From the NCBI GenBank assembly GCA_033807775.1, contig CM066325.1:19711301-19775300 (forward strand): DNA of 64,000 nucleotides, in the 5' to 3' direction. This DNA is from Saussurea involucrata. Taxonomy: Eukaryota > Streptophyta > Magnoliopsida > Asterales > Asteraceae. Position numbers and translations under genes: made by a program. The notes beneath the pieces are model-generated. The model worked only from the letters and a program-made list of their open reading frames with translations, was not told the DNA's origin and did not search any database. Each line of letters opens with the position of its first letter. Within the stretch, counting starts at the first letter, position 1. Below, in pieces: positions 33,376-45,305 of the stretch.

Positions 33376-36181
33376 TGTAACACCCTCAAACTTGGAACGA
33401 GCAACTGAATAAAATTTCAATAAAATACCCAACAAGATAAAACCATTTCTACAATTCATTCCTTAAAATACCTCGAAATTTAAAACGTTAAAATTCTCCC
33501 AATGAAATAACTTAAACAAGTGTTACTTAACACCACACAAGTTGCTAATTCCAGATACGTGCGGAAGACTTCACTAATTCAAATCACCTCGCGAGCACTC
33601 TACTAGCACACGACCTTTCACACGTGTCACTATAACTACTCCCAACCTGAGACCTGTTGCACATGCCGACAAATAAAAAGGGTTAGGCTAACGCCTAGTG
33701 AGTTCAAACATTTTATCATGACTATATAAATTCATAATTCGAGAGGAGTGTGGCTTTTTAGTCATGATTTCAAAAGAGTTTACTTTAAATGTAGAGTACC
33801 CATTTTCCAAATCCCACAATTCCCATAAATGAAATCTTTAATGCAATATGATTTCCAAAATAGAGTCATTCCCAAAATCCACGTGATAGGGTGAAATACC
33901 ATTTGATACTCAAAATAATTAAATTCATAATTCAATTTGTCATTATTCCAAAAACATCCCAAACGCGGGTAAAACATAATCCATAACTCATATAACATGG
34001 AAATGCAATTCTCAAAAATGTGATACATTACCGAAAACATGGATAAACACAAATGCCCAAAACCTCACACACGGATGAGATATAAACCACAACTTGCATA
34101 CCGTGGAAAACAATCCATATAAATATAACACGTCACCGAAAACATGAGTAGCAACAAATACCCAAAACAACACCTTTCGGTGACGGGGGAGACCCGTATA
34201 CATCGCACGTGACGGAACACTAAAGTGGGTCACTTACTATGCAATAAAACACACACGTGGATTACTCTCGTAAACTGAGCTCAATCACTCAAGATCTATT
34301 GCCCGTGAGACTAGGGAGTTCCCAACTTCAACCACTCCAGGTCTATACATTGGGTCACTCCAAATCCACAACAGCACATTAGGGATTACACCTTACTGCC
34401 CATGAGACGACGCCCAACCATCTAGGCCCACGCCTTACTTGTCATGGAACCCGATGCCTATCCCGTGCTAAGCGCATATATGGAATTACACCTTACTGCC
34501 CATGAGACGACGCCCGACCATCTAGGTCCACGCCTTACTTATCATGAAACCCGATGCCTATTCCGTGCTACAAAATAAACTAACGTCTCGTAACACTGAG
34601 CTCAGTCAATTCCGACCTCTTGCCCGCGAGATTAAGGGAAACTCAAATGCCTATGGATCCATAGCTATCAAGGTCTAAATATTACACGACCCCAAATAAA
34701 TACACACATGCATTCAAAACATGCAATTCCCCAATAACATAATTCGTTATCAAAACTCAATCTTGAGTTACCAAAACTGGACAAATGTCCCCAAGACTTA
34801 ATAAAAAAATCAATACCGAGCCACAAGCTCAACTCACTCAAAAGATAGATTATGAAAAGTCACGAAATGACACCAAATATAGCAACACACACCATTTTCC
34901 GGTTAATACCTCAATTCTATGAAAACCCGAATTAAACCTTGGATCGGGTTAACCCTCATCTCCAAAGAGGACTCACACCCTTAATATTCTCAAAATGACC
35001 CATAATACTAAAAGTGCATTTTCCAAATGGTTTATTAAAAACATTTACACACATATGATTAAACCATCAAATAGACATCATTTTGAGCAATTAATCTTTT
35101 AAAGACAAATTATGGTTTCTAACCATCCAATTATCCAAAAGCCCCAAATATGGGTGTTTTACACAATTATTAAGATAAACACTTCAAAAGAGTTAAACTA
35201 TCCAAATAACTCAACCACAGATATTTTTTTAGTAAAACACGCAAATATTTGGAAAATACTATTTTTGGCATGTACAAAGTTTTCGCAAAGTAACTTGAAC
35301 TCACCTTGCTAGATTTAAGCTAAATCTAGAGTTCTTCAAACGTAAGCTCATTTGATGAAGTTTGCATCCTCAAGCCAAATCTTCCAAAACCTAGATTTAT
35401 GAATTTCCAACCATCAATAACACAATCCAACCATGTAGAATCATTCCCTAAACACTTAGAATCATTTCTCCCAACATATTATACCCAAAATAACCAATAC
35501 ATCGAAACCCTAACTTCCAAAATGAAGAGAAAGAAGATTACCTCAACCATCACGTGAATCCACCAACCAAACACTTCTAGTGTTACCAAAGTGAGCTTCA
35601 TTCTTCATTTTATCTAAGGAAAGGAAAGGAAAGGTTTAGGAGAGGGTTGGTTAAAACCCTAGAAAGTGTAGAAATCTTACCAAAACGAAAGTGAGAAGAA
35701 GGGTTCTAACCTCCATCCATAATCCCTTGTTAAGAACAGAGAGAGAAGCTTTGATTTGCAAGATTTTTGGCTTCAAAAGTTCCAAAAACGATTTAGAGGG
35801 TTAGGGTTTGGTTTGGGAGAGTTTAGAGAGAAATGGGTGGAATAGCAAATGAAAGGGAGCTGAAGTCGTGGGTTTAAAACACCCTGGAGCCCGACGGCAA
35901 GAGTGACACTGCGAGATTTCCACTGTCACTCTCGTGGGGCACTCTCGCCCGCTACCCGAAATTCCCACGGTACATTTTCGGCGAAAGTGACACTGCGAAA
36001 GTGACCATGTCACTCTCGCGAGTGTCATACTCGCTGGACTTGTACCGAGCCCCAAACTTGGCCAATTTCTCGAGAGATCCAATTAGCATTACGTGTCCCA
36101 CCTTCCAATGCAACACCTTGTCCTTCTAATAAATCTAAATGGACTATTTACAATTTGAGTTAGGATTTTCGGGGTGTTACA
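33376..36181 (-). repeat. LARD2 3' LTR
   Basis: Left copy. Read on the minus strand it has the CTCTCGC/GTGACAC array (36055-35888), AG|GTGAGTTC (35304), a hairpin (33697-33684) and CAG|GTC (about 33654). Confidence 0.93.
35888..36055. repeat. GTGACAC/CTCTCGC array (LARD2 left LTR)
   Basis: GCGA(A/G)AGTGACA and its inverse TGTCACT(C/T)TCGC occur several times in both orientations within 170 bp, so the stretch can fold. The copy in the right LTR is at 55348-55515. Confidence 0.8.
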
Positions 36182-36182
36182 A

Positions 36183-36218
36183 TCCTCCCAACCTTAAAGA
36201 GATTTCGTCCTCGAAATC
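36183..36218 (-). promoter_or_regulatory. LARD2 polypurine tract and adjacent hairpin
   Basis: On the minus strand AAGGTTGGGAGGAT abuts the LTR; five bases inward is GATTTCG-AGGA-CGAAATC (36201-36218), identical to LARD1. Confidence 0.8.
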
Positions 36219-38548
36219 TAGTCCTCACGCAACTAATGGCCACCGCGGCCAACATATTCCAAATTCCCTTGGTTTCAACCCGGTTTAAATTTTAATCCCA
36301 CATAATTGTCCACATCGGCTTCTTGGTGTTACTCACAACGATTCCCCGTTTAGGCATAAAACACTCACATTCAATTGAAGGCCTAAGCTGTTAGAGTGGC
36401 TTTCGACCACCAGATTTAAGTTGTCTCCCAACCTTAAGTGACCCATACTTTCCCATCGACGGATTTGAACTTCCCAATTATTCCACATTCACATGTTCTT
36501 AAATTTACTCTCCAAGCCAACCCAACGTTTAATCACTACCAACATCAATCAAAACTTTAGAATCTCCAAACAATCCCGCTACTGAACTAGCATTTCCTCT
36601 CAACGGAATCCACCCATTCCAGCATTAACGGTCATTACTGACTTATCAATTACATAATCCCAACGATATGCCTAATTATCAATCATCCGATCAGCAGATT
36701 CTCTTGCCACACGAGGCAAGTCATTACACTAAATCCTCTTATCACAAATGAGCATCTTAAGGATACTACAACCATTACCATCATTCCTTTAAAATCGGAC
36801 TACAATCCCCCGATTACACTAACGGTGTTTGGCCTCAAGCCCAAAAGTCGACACCTAAATATACCACCTACCTCAATATAGGTTACTGAATTTATCCTCT
36901 TAATTACAAAAGGGCATCATCCCCTCAACCGATACCATTCGGCTTACCGTACTATCACGCGTGAAATACCCAACCTTCCACTGCCGAAGTGCTACACGCA
37001 CTTATCCTTAACTGGGTTACTTACCCTTTCCATGGTCCTAATGAGTTCAATGTTTACAAGTGCATTATTCGATAAAATGCCAATCAACAAAACCTTTCAC
37101 AAAAAATTTCAACACCAAGATTTTTCATATCCAAATAATCGTACGCGTAAAAACTACTACTATCAATTTGGTAGTTGCGCAAAAATGGACACGCTCGTCC
37201 CACATATGAAAATCATGTTGAAAATTATTTCTTTGCAGTTCAGATTATTCACACAACGCAAAAGCGTAATAAACAACTTCTTTAAAATTAACCGTCACGG
37301 TCCTAGTATGGATTGACTCATGACATGCACGTAAGGTAACTGCCCGACTTTAGACAGGATGCAACAAAAGGCGTGCACGTATTTCAAAAGAAGTCCAAAC
37401 GACATTTGACTCCAAAATTTCCCTTCTAACCATAAAATGGCATGGAACAAGGTTCACCGACAAAATTTTGTGCACGTCAGTTTATTATACAAAACGGTGA
37501 AACGGTTTACAAATACACCTTAGTCAAACACAAAATGACTTGTGCAATTCCCATATTTAAAACAAAACCCATACGTTTCCATCACTTGAAAATATCGATT
37601 AAAACATCATAAAACCTCACATTGGGGTAGGCATGCAAACTTGTAACACTTCTTAGAAATTTCTTGTAATGACACGCATGCACCAAATAACTCACGCCAA
37701 AATTTCAAGAGATGAAATCCTTTAAATTGATTTCCCAAGATTTCTCATCCGGTCCTATAATGACATTTGAATTAAACGTTTTTGGCAAACTAGCACACAA
37801 CAATGCGTTTTTCCAAAACATACGAGGAAATAGGTGTTAATAATTTATTGACACCAAAAAGGGTTAAAACCTATTTTCAGATTCCAAATTGCACCAACGG
37901 TGCGCATCAATGTTCAAAACATAAGAATTCCACGCATCATAATTTTATACAAACAAATTTTCTAAAATCTTTATCACGAAGCACTTTCCTCAAAATTCCG
38001 TACTTGGAACATAAAACGGCGAAACGTCATTGCTTAAAATGTATTTGTCAAAATATTTAAAATACACATTTCCTCCAACCCAAAAGGTTTTCAATTTTCC
38101 ACAAATATTCGGCAAATCAAAGTTGACCAATGTCAACGACTCATACATTTGTATTTTTTAAATATCACGTATTGTAAACCATCCGTGATCCTCACACCTC
38201 TAAAACATGCTTTGACCAAATGGTCTCTCATTTAAACAAGGAGTTAATAAAACATTTTCATGCACGTCTCGTTTAGTCAAGTGTCGAGAAAACAATGGTT
38301 ACCAAGATATGCATACTCCTAAGTCGATATACGCATTTACATGGAGATAATACTAAAACACTTAACTGACCGAAAGCGCACCAAACAAATTATTATGAAT
38401 GTTACCAAAAATGTTCTTTCATGCATTACTTAAGCCACGTATAAATCAATCCATACCCTAAACTATTTGCAACAAAATACTTAATAACACAAACACTTGA
38501 AAGAAAAGTTACGCGACACTAGAGTTCCAAACGCAACTTTTCTTAGTT
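36219..38548 (-). other. LARD2 interior, left part
   Basis: No gag or pol. A second polypurine-like TTAAGGTTGGGAGAC (minus strand, near 36425) repeats the terminal tract. It ends at GCCTT, the copia target duplication. Confidence 0.7.
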
Positions 38549-38553
38549 GCCTT

Positions 38554-39525
38554 TGTTGATCCAAACCCTCAGTGATTTGATAATGACCCTATCTTAAATA
38601 CTTAGTGAAAATTGTAAGTAAACAATATGTATCAGAGTTTCACTATCGCTGATAAGTACTAAGATCTTACAGTACTGCTGATAGGAACTCTCGCACTTTT
38701 AGATTAAACATTCAGCGAACACTGTTCACCATATCGCTGAGTCTGTTCAGTTCTTATGGTGATCGCTGATAAGTTAGTTGTTTACTTATGATCCCTGAAG
38801 ACAAGATTCACGTCAACAAAGGTTCTACGCTGAAGTCGAAGATCAAGCTCAAGAACCAGCGACAAGTCTCCTAATGAACTGATGCGGATCAGCGAAGACT
38901 CAGATTTGTCCACTCAACGTGAAGTATCAAGTACAAGACTTCAGCTATCGCTGAACTTTATCATCTGCTGAATAGTAAATGATAATCGCTGAATCAACGA
39001 AAGCTGATCATGAAGTCCTCCGTACAAAGTACTTTTGTCTTAACCTCCCTTGCACGCCACCGTACGAAATGTCAGAAAAGAACCTCCGAAAATCTGAAAT
39101 CGTACAACCACTCTGATACTACACAGTTCATTCATGCGGCTACTAAGGTTGTCAACAAAGGTCAATGACATGCAACCAATCCGCTGATGACACGTGTAAA
39201 GTGTATACTGAATTGCATTAAATGCATGCAGTATATAAAGAGATGAACTCACTTCATTTGAAGTAACTTGCTAACTCTGGACAAGTTCAAATCTCTCAAG
39301 ATAGGATTTTATTAGTAATCTCCTTATCTTTCTTAGTGCAAGAAAACCTCAGTGTTCCAACTTGTTTAGATTTAGGTTTATCCTTAATCTTGTTTCCGCA
39401 ACAAGCTGTAAATTGTTAATGATTTATCAATAAACAATTTAGAAAAGTAAAATAGTGTGTTTGTATTCAACCCCCCCCCCCCCCCCCCCCTTCTACAAAC
39501 TTGTTTAGGCCTTTCGGGACCAACA
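38554..39525 (+). repeat. copia 5' LTR
   Basis: Promoter-like signals: CACGTG (39190) and TATATAAAG (39232). A 20-base C run at 39471-39490. I count eight CGCTGA/TCAGCG hexamers between 38640 and 38990. Confidence 0.96.
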
Positions 39526-39527
39526 AG

Positions 39528-39539
39528 TGGTATCAGAGC
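39528..39539 (+). promoter_or_regulatory. copia primer-binding site
   Basis: TGGTATCAGAGC, two bases after the 5' LTR, complementary to initiator tRNA-Met. Confidence 0.95.
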
Positions 39540-39605
39540 AGATTTGTTTAATCTCATAAACAAGATCTAATCTAAGATATTTCTCTTCCTTGCTATTATC
39601 TGAAA

Positions 39606-42014
39606 ATGGCCAACTCAAACACAAACACTCACTATATTGACAATGGTTCTCTTGCAAAACCCCCTAGATTTTCCAGAGACAACTTCAACTTATGGAAAAA
39701 TAGGATGACACTCTTCTTAGAAGGTGTAGACCCTACTATACCTTACTATCTTGAAAACGGCCCACACATCCCTGTAACAATTGATCCTGCAGTTCCAGCC
39801 ACTGCAACTAGGGCTGCTATTGCAGAAAGGCTGATTCCAAAGGAAATCCATCATTGGAGCGATGAAGACAAGAAGAAAGTGGCTATAGATACAAAAGCCA
39901 GATCCATACTATCCATGGCCCTTCCTGACGAAGTCTACCATTCCGTCATGAACCTGAAATCCTCAAAAGCCATGTGGGACACAATATGTGTTCAGTATGA
40001 AGGAACGTCTGAAGTCCAGGATTCAAGAAAGATCAACCTGGTAAGACAATACGAAAGCTTCATCTCTGGTAAGAATGAAACTCTCTCTGAAGTACATCAA
40101 CGTTTTAATTGCTTAATTATAGATCTAAAAACGGTTGGTAAGGAATATTCTAACTTTGAAGTTCTGACAAAGTTTTTAGAATGTTTACCTGAAAGCTGGG
40201 ACAATTATTCCATGTGTCTCAAGCTGTCGAAAGATCTAAGATCAATGACACTTGCTACCTTATATGGCACATTGCTGAATCATGAGCAATCTAGCCATCT
40301 TAAGAAGAATCTTGTAAAAGATTCCAAAAGCACCCCTGTTGCTTTAATCTCAGAGGAACCTTCTACTCAGCGACCCGTGGTCACTATCACTGAGTTAGAA
40401 AGTAACTCTGAAAGGTCATCAGATTCTGATTCTTCAGATGATGAATCCTTGGCTCTCCTAACTAAAAAGTTCAGGAGATTCGCCAAGAAGAAAATGTTTA
40501 GAAAGAACAAAACTCTTTCTATAGCTGACAAGCCTAAGTCATCAGCTTTTGTTGATAAGGCTACTGCTACTTGTTTTAACTGCGAAAAGACAGGTCATTT
40601 CGCTAACGAGTGCAGGTCAAAGAAAATCATGAGACCTTCAGCTTTTACAAAGAAATCCTTTGTTCCAAGGAATAAAGACGACAAATACTTAAAGCTGAAG
40701 GAGAAGTATGCAAAGCTGAAAATCTTTAAGAAGAAGGGAAAAGGCCTAATGGCTGACTATGATTGGGCTGCTTCTGATGAAGAAGCCTCATCCTCTGATT
40801 CTGAAGATGATGAAGCAAATCAATGTCTCATGGCCAAGATTGAAGAAGAGGAAGAAAGTTCAAACATTCCCTCCACTTCAACATCTGCCATTCAGGTATC
40901 ACCCTCCTTCTTTACCAATATTGTAAATATTGATGAAGCTGATAGTCTCCGTAAAATCGAACTACTGACTAGAAGTTTATACGAAGCCATAAACGGCAAA
41001 GCTGTGGTTGAAAACCAAAATCTTGATCTCGCTGAAAAGCTTAAAAATTGCCACCTTCAAATAGAAAAGCTTTCTAAATTTGAAGAAGATTTTAAAGATC
41101 AAGTCCATTTAAATCAGCTAGTCAAAATTGAACGAGCGGAAGCTATCGCTGCATTAAAAGCTGAACAAGCTACTGTTGAAGGATGGTGTAATTCTTCAAC
41201 AAAGATCACTGAGATAATTAAGGCTCAGATTCCTCTGAGTGATAAACGTGGTCTGGGTTATAAATATGATACTCCAATACCAACCACTGAACGTTCAATG
41301 CTTAAATTTGGAACGTTCGTATCCTCAGTAGCTGACACTTCTTCATCTCAGTACTCCTCGTCGATTACACCAATCCCTGAGGAAACTCCTACCTCCTCAA
41401 AAGGTAAGGAGAAAATGGTTTATTCAAAACCTACCTCTGTCTCTAAAGATAAAGGTAAAGGAATTGTAATTTATCAAAATCCTCAGAAGGGTACTTTAGT
41501 ACCTAAGTTGAATGCTTCCAAAGCCTTAGTGATTCATTCATCTGGTTCTAGAAATCAGACCTCTGGATCAGTTCAGCGACCTACTCCTAGACTCAGAGTA
41601 GATATCCTTGGTAAGAAATCTGAAGAACTGAATGTTCGTCCTATTTCAAAAACCAATAGTGTACTTGGTGCTGGCACTTCTAATTCCAAATTAAAAGCAC
41701 AGCACTCAAGTGGTCCTAGAACTAATTTTAGTTATAGGAAATGTTATCACTGTGGACTTACCGATCATATTGCAAGTAAGTGTCCCACAGCCACCAAAGC
41801 TGATAAGATAGCTAAGGTGAAGATAGCACCCAAGAAGACCAAACCAGTTGCAAGTCAGGTCAAGGTGACTCCTACCGCTGAGGTCAAGAAATTGACCAAA
41901 GTGAAGAAAGACAAAGCTGAATCTTCAAATGCTGCGAAGACTGCTGAACCCATTCCAACCACTTCCACTGACAAACGCGTATACATGGTGAAGTGGGTAC
42001 CCAAGCAAAACTAA
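39606..42014 (+). CDS. gag: copia gag polyprotein (long, two zinc knuckles)
   Basis: An 802-residue frame. The N-terminal part has the copia gag fold signatures (FSRDNFNLWKNRMTLFL near 23; the region LRSMTLATLYGTLLNHE near 210, as in UBN2-type gag). A CCHC knuckle CFNCEKTGHFANEC lies near residue 322 and a second, CYHCGLTDHIASKC, near 713; between them is a long charged, partly coiled-coil stretch. The unusually long C-terminal extension is typical of SIRE gag. It would form the capsid and bind genomic RNA in the cytoplasm. The ATG at 39606 lies 66 bases after the primer site. It ends in TAA (42012-42014) and pol continues in the same frame, so gag and pol are separated by one stop codon rather than a frameshift. 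Confidence 0.95.
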   Translation: MANSNTNTHYIDNGSLAKPPRFSRDNFNLWKNRMTLFLEGVDPTIPYYLENGPHIPVTIDPAVPATATRAAIAERLIPKEIHHWSDEDKKKVAIDTKARSILSMALPDEVYHSVMNLKSSKAMWDTICVQYEGTSEVQDSRKINLVRQYESFISGKNETLSEVHQRFNCLIIDLKTVGKEYSNFEVLTKFLECLPESWDNYSMCLKLSKDLRSMTLATLYGTLLNHEQSSHLKKNLVKDSKSTPVALISEEPSTQRPVVTITELESNSERSSDSDSSDDESLALLTKKFRRFAKKKMFRKNKTLSIADKPKSSAFVDKATATCFNCEKTGHFANECRSKKIMRPSAFTKKSFVPRNKDDKYLKLKEKYAKLKIFKKKGKGLMADYDWAASDEEASSSDSEDDEANQCLMAKIEEEEESSNIPSTSTSAIQVSPSFFTNIVNIDEADSLRKIELLTRSLYEAINGKAVVENQNLDLAEKLKNCHLQIEKLSKFEEDFKDQVHLNQLVKIERAEAIAALKAEQATVEGWCNSSTKITEIIKAQIPLSDKRGLGYKYDTPIPTTERSMLKFGTFVSSVADTSSSQYSSSITPIPEETPTSSKGKEKMVYSKPTSVSKDKGKGIVIYQNPQKGTLVPKLNASKALVIHSSGSRNQTSGSVQRPTPRLRVDILGKKSEELNVRPISKTNSVLGAGTSNSKLKAQHSSGPRTNFSYRKCYHCGLTDHIASKCPTATKADKIAKVKIAPKKTKPVASQVKVTPTAEVKKLTKVKKDKAESSNAAKTAEPIPTTSTDKRVYMVKWVPKQN

Positions 42015-42026
42015 TCTTCCTTTGTA

Positions 42027-43316
42027 TTGCAGGTTAAGAAGGGTATCTGGTATCTCGATAGCGGATGCTCTAGACACATGACTGGAAAGAAAAGCCTGCT
42101 CGCTGAATACAAGGAAGAGAAGGGTCCCTCTGTGACTTTCGGTGGAAATGGAAAAGGACACACCCGAGGGTATGGTGTACTTTCAAATGGTACAACATCC
42201 TTCAGAAGAGTCGCATATGTTGAAGGGCTGAAGCATAATCTTCTAAGCATCAGTCAGCTTTGCGACATGGATAACAAAGTGATTTTCACTAAGGAATCCT
42301 GCTTTGTCTCTGACAAAAAGAAGAAGATAGCTCTCAGCGGTTATCGTTTGGAAAATGTTTACGTTATAAACATGGACTCAACAACCACTGAGAACTCCTG
42401 TTTCTTCTCAAAGGCATCTTCTGATGTCAACTGGCTATGGCACAAGAGGCTCTCACATCTCAACTTCAAGACACTGAATACTCTTTCATCCAAAGAGTTA
42501 GTCACTGGTCTACCTCAACATTCATACGCCAAAGAATCCTTATGTTCAGCGTGTGAAAAAGGGAAGCAGACCAAGGCAAGCTTTAAGTCCAAGCAAGTTT
42601 CCTCAGTGTCATCTCCTCTTCAACTACTCCATATGGATTTGTTTGGCCCCGTTAACAAACAATCCATCGCTGGAAAGAAATATACGCTGGTCATAGTTGA
42701 TGAATTCTCTCGTTACACATGGGTAATGTTTCTCCGTTCTAAGAGTGACACCCCTGAAGAACTCATCACCTTTGTTCGGAAGATGGAAACTCTGAACAAT
42801 ATGACTGTTCGCTCAATAAGGAGTGATCATGGAACTGAATTCAAAAACAGTTCTCTTGATTCCTTCCTTGAGAGCAAGGGTATTTCTCACAACTTTTCGT
42901 CAGTGAGAACACCACAACAAAACGGAGTCGCTGAAAGAAGAAATAGAACAATTATTGAAGCTTCACGTTCAATGCTCAGCGATTCTCACCTGCCTACTCA
43001 GTTTTGGGCAGAAGCTGTCAACACGGCTTGTTTTACGCAAAACAGGTCGCTGATAGTCAAAAGATTCAAAAAGACAGCCTATGAACTTTTTCATGGGAGA
43101 AAGCCTTCAATCAGCTTTCTTCACATCTTTGGTTGTCAGTGTTTCATACTGAACAACAGAGATGCCCTTGGAAAGTTTGATCCTAAGGCTGATGATGGAA
43201 TCTTTCTTGGATACTCCTCAGTTTCCAAAGCCTTCAGAGTCTTCAATCGAAGAAGACAAACTGTAGAAGAAACTATTCACGTCACGTTTGACGAATCCCG
43301 TTCAGCGAACTCTTAA
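42027..43316 (+). CDS. pol: copia pol, first part: protease and integrase
   Basis: The frame is the same as gag and is open from just after the gag stop; the ATG-less or Met-poor junction suggests the ORF start at 42027 is not a natural initiation site. Domains: aspartic protease around LDSGCSRHMTG (near residue 11), GAG-pre-integrase HKRLSHLN...CSACEKGKQ (near 145-185), and the integrase core with D in LLHMDLFGPV (near 202), D in RSDHGTEF (near 266) and E in QQNGVAERRNR (near 302). It processes the polyprotein and inserts cDNA in the nucleus. It is cut by a TAA at 43314-43316, after which the same frame continues in the reverse-transcriptase half. I consider this stop a mutation because pol is one frame in the family. 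Confidence 0.93.
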   Translation: MQVKKGIWYLDSGCSRHMTGKKSLLAEYKEEKGPSVTFGGNGKGHTRGYGVLSNGTTSFRRVAYVEGLKHNLLSISQLCDMDNKVIFTKESCFVSDKKKKIALSGYRLENVYVINMDSTTTENSCFFSKASSDVNWLWHKRLSHLNFKTLNTLSSKELVTGLPQHSYAKESLCSACEKGKQTKASFKSKQVSSVSSPLQLLHMDLFGPVNKQSIAGKKYTLVIVDEFSRYTWVMFLRSKSDTPEELITFVRKMETLNNMTVRSIRSDHGTEFKNSSLDSFLESKGISHNFSSVRTPQQNGVAERRNRTIIEASRSMLSDSHLPTQFWAEAVNTACFTQNRSLIVKRFKKTAYELFHGRKPSISFLHIFGCQCFILNNRDALGKFDPKADDGIFLGYSSVSKAFRVFNRRRQTVEETIHVTFDESRSANS

Positions 43317-43349
43317 CCGAACGCTGATACAGAAGAACTGAATCAATGG

Positions 43350-45305
43350 ATGTTTTCTCATCTTTGTGATTCTGAAGATGTTCCCACTACTCATACTCAT
43401 ACAACTATAAATGATGGTCCTACTATCATTCCCAATATGCAGAATAGTGAAGCTGAAACATCTTGGGTCTCAGCTGTTCCTATAAACACTATACCCGCAG
43501 TTGATCCAAATGTCTCAGAAATTCCATCTATTTCTCAGCAATCAGTGAATGAAGTGACAAATGCAAGCATTCCTCTCTTAGCTGATAATCCAGAAGTAGC
43601 TGAAGCCTCATCTTCAGTTTCTCCAGTTCAGACTGAGTCAGCGACGCATGCTCCGGCTCAGCGATGGACTGTAAATCACCCAATCGATCAAATTCTTGGT
43701 GATCCCAACGCTGGTATTCAGACTCGTAGAAGTGCAGGTAATATTTGTTTATTTGTTAACTTTATTTCTCTAACTGAACCAAAGAAAATAGATGACGCCC
43801 TCAGAGATCCAAACTGGGTCAGCGCTATGCAAGAAGAGCTGACTGAATTCGAAAGAAACAAAGTTTGGAAACTTGTTCGGAGACCAACTGACAAAACAGT
43901 GATAGGCACTAAGTGGGTCTATCGAAACAAGTTGGACGAACATGGTACTGTAACTCGCAACAAAGCTCGTCTTGTTGCTCAGGGATACAGACAAGAGGAA
44001 GGTATAGATTATGACGAAACCTTTGCTCCAGTAGCAAGACTTGAATCTATTCGTCTTTTCTTAGCATATGCTGTACACAAAAACTTCACTGTACATCAAA
44101 TGGATGTTAAGTCAGCGTTTCTAAATGGAAAGCTGAATGAAGAAGTTTATGTGGAACAACCTCCAGGATTCTCAGATCCTAAGCGTCCAGGTTATGTTTA
44201 TAAGCTGGATAAGGCACTTTATGGCTTGAAGCAAGCTCCTCGTGCATGGTATGACACTCTTTCTACTTATCTCCACCTTGAAAAATTTGAGAGAGGTAAG
44301 ATTGACAAAACTTTGTTTTTTAGAAAAATAAAAGGTCATATCATTTTAGTTCAAATATATGTTGATGACATTATATTTGGTTCTACTAACCCTGAGCTTT
44401 GTACTCGTTTCGCTGATAGAATGAAAGATGAGTATAAAATGAGTATGATGGGTGAACTAACATATTTCCTTGGTCTTCAGATTAAGCAAACTGAAAAAGG
44501 AACTTTTATAAATCAGGGAAAGTATGTTAAAGATATGCTGAAAAAATTCGACTTAACTGAAAGTTCAGCTATGAAAACCCCTATGGCACCACCGCTGATA
44601 CTTGATAAGGACACAAAGGGTGTTCCTGTCAATGTCACGCTGTACCGTGGGATGATCGGCTCACTACTGTATCTTACAGCTAGCCGACCCGATATTATGT
44701 TTGCAACATGTCTGTGCGCACGATATCAAGCTGAACCTAAGATATCTCATATGAAAGCTGTAAAGCGAATCTTTCGATATCTTAAGGGTACAGCGAATCT
44801 AGGTCTTTGGTATCCCAAAGATTCAGGATTCGATCTAACCGCCTATTCAGACAGTGATTTTGCAGGTTGCAAAATGGATAGGAAAAGCACCACACGAGGA
44901 TGTCAGCTCCTGGGTGGAAAGCTGGTAAGTTGGACAAGTAAGAAGCAAAACTCAGTGTCCACTTCCACAGCTGAAGCTGAGTATGTAGCCGCTGGAAGCT
45001 GCTGTTCTCAAGTCTTGTGGATGAGAAATCAACTACTAGACTATGATCTTCAGCTCTCCAAAATTCCAATCTATTGCGACAGCACAAGTGCCATCGCTAT
45101 AGCAAACAATCCAGTGCTACACTCAAAGACAAAACACATAGAAATCAGATATCATTTTATCAGAGATCATGTGATGAATGGTGATATAGAACTTCATTTT
45201 ATCTCAACTGATTATCAGTTAGCTGATTTGTTTACCAAACCTCTTGATGAGACAAGATTCAACTTTCTCATCAGCGAGCTTGGAATGCTGAACTTTGAAG
45301 GATAA
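43350..45305 (+). CDS. pol: copia pol, second part: reverse transcriptase and RNase H
   Basis: 651 codons in the same frame as the integrase part. A variable linker (about 1-150) precedes the RVT_2 domain: WVYRNKLDEHGTVTRNKARL, then DVKSAFLNG and the catalytic YVDD in QIYVDDIIFGS (near 337). RNase H follows with YSDSDFAGC (near 500), STAEAEYVA and the ending LFTKPLDE, the common C-terminus of copia pol. It copies RNA to cDNA inside particles. No stop interrupts this half; on its own it lacks an initiation signal beyond the internal Met. Confidence 0.95.
   Translation: MFSHLCDSEDVPTTHTHTTINDGPTIIPNMQNSEAETSWVSAVPINTIPAVDPNVSEIPSISQQSVNEVTNASIPLLADNPEVAEASSSVSPVQTESATHAPAQRWTVNHPIDQILGDPNAGIQTRRSAGNICLFVNFISLTEPKKIDDALRDPNWVSAMQEELTEFERNKVWKLVRRPTDKTVIGTKWVYRNKLDEHGTVTRNKARLVAQGYRQEEGIDYDETFAPVARLESIRLFLAYAVHKNFTVHQMDVKSAFLNGKLNEEVYVEQPPGFSDPKRPGYVYKLDKALYGLKQAPRAWYDTLSTYLHLEKFERGKIDKTLFFRKIKGHIILVQIYVDDIIFGSTNPELCTRFADRMKDEYKMSMMGELTYFLGLQIKQTEKGTFINQGKYVKDMLKKFDLTESSAMKTPMAPPLILDKDTKGVPVNVTLYRGMIGSLLYLTASRPDIMFATCLCARYQAEPKISHMKAVKRIFRYLKGTANLGLWYPKDSGFDLTAYSDSDFAGCKMDRKSTTRGCQLLGGKLVSWTSKKQNSVSTSTAEAEYVAAGSCCSQVLWMRNQLLDYDLQLSKIPIYCDSTSAIAIANNPVLHSKTKHIEIRYHFIRDHVMNGDIELHFISTDYQLADLFTKPLDETRFNFLISELGMLNFEG

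Noticed and set aside
35801..36082. 93-codon minus-strand frame present in both LARD2 LTRs as a gene.
   Set aside because: Present twice only because it lies in the LTR, and it runs through the motif array; no domain.
39040..39252. 70-codon minus-strand frame, repeated at 51122-51334.
   Set aside because: Duplicate because of the copia LTRs; spans the promoter region; no domain.
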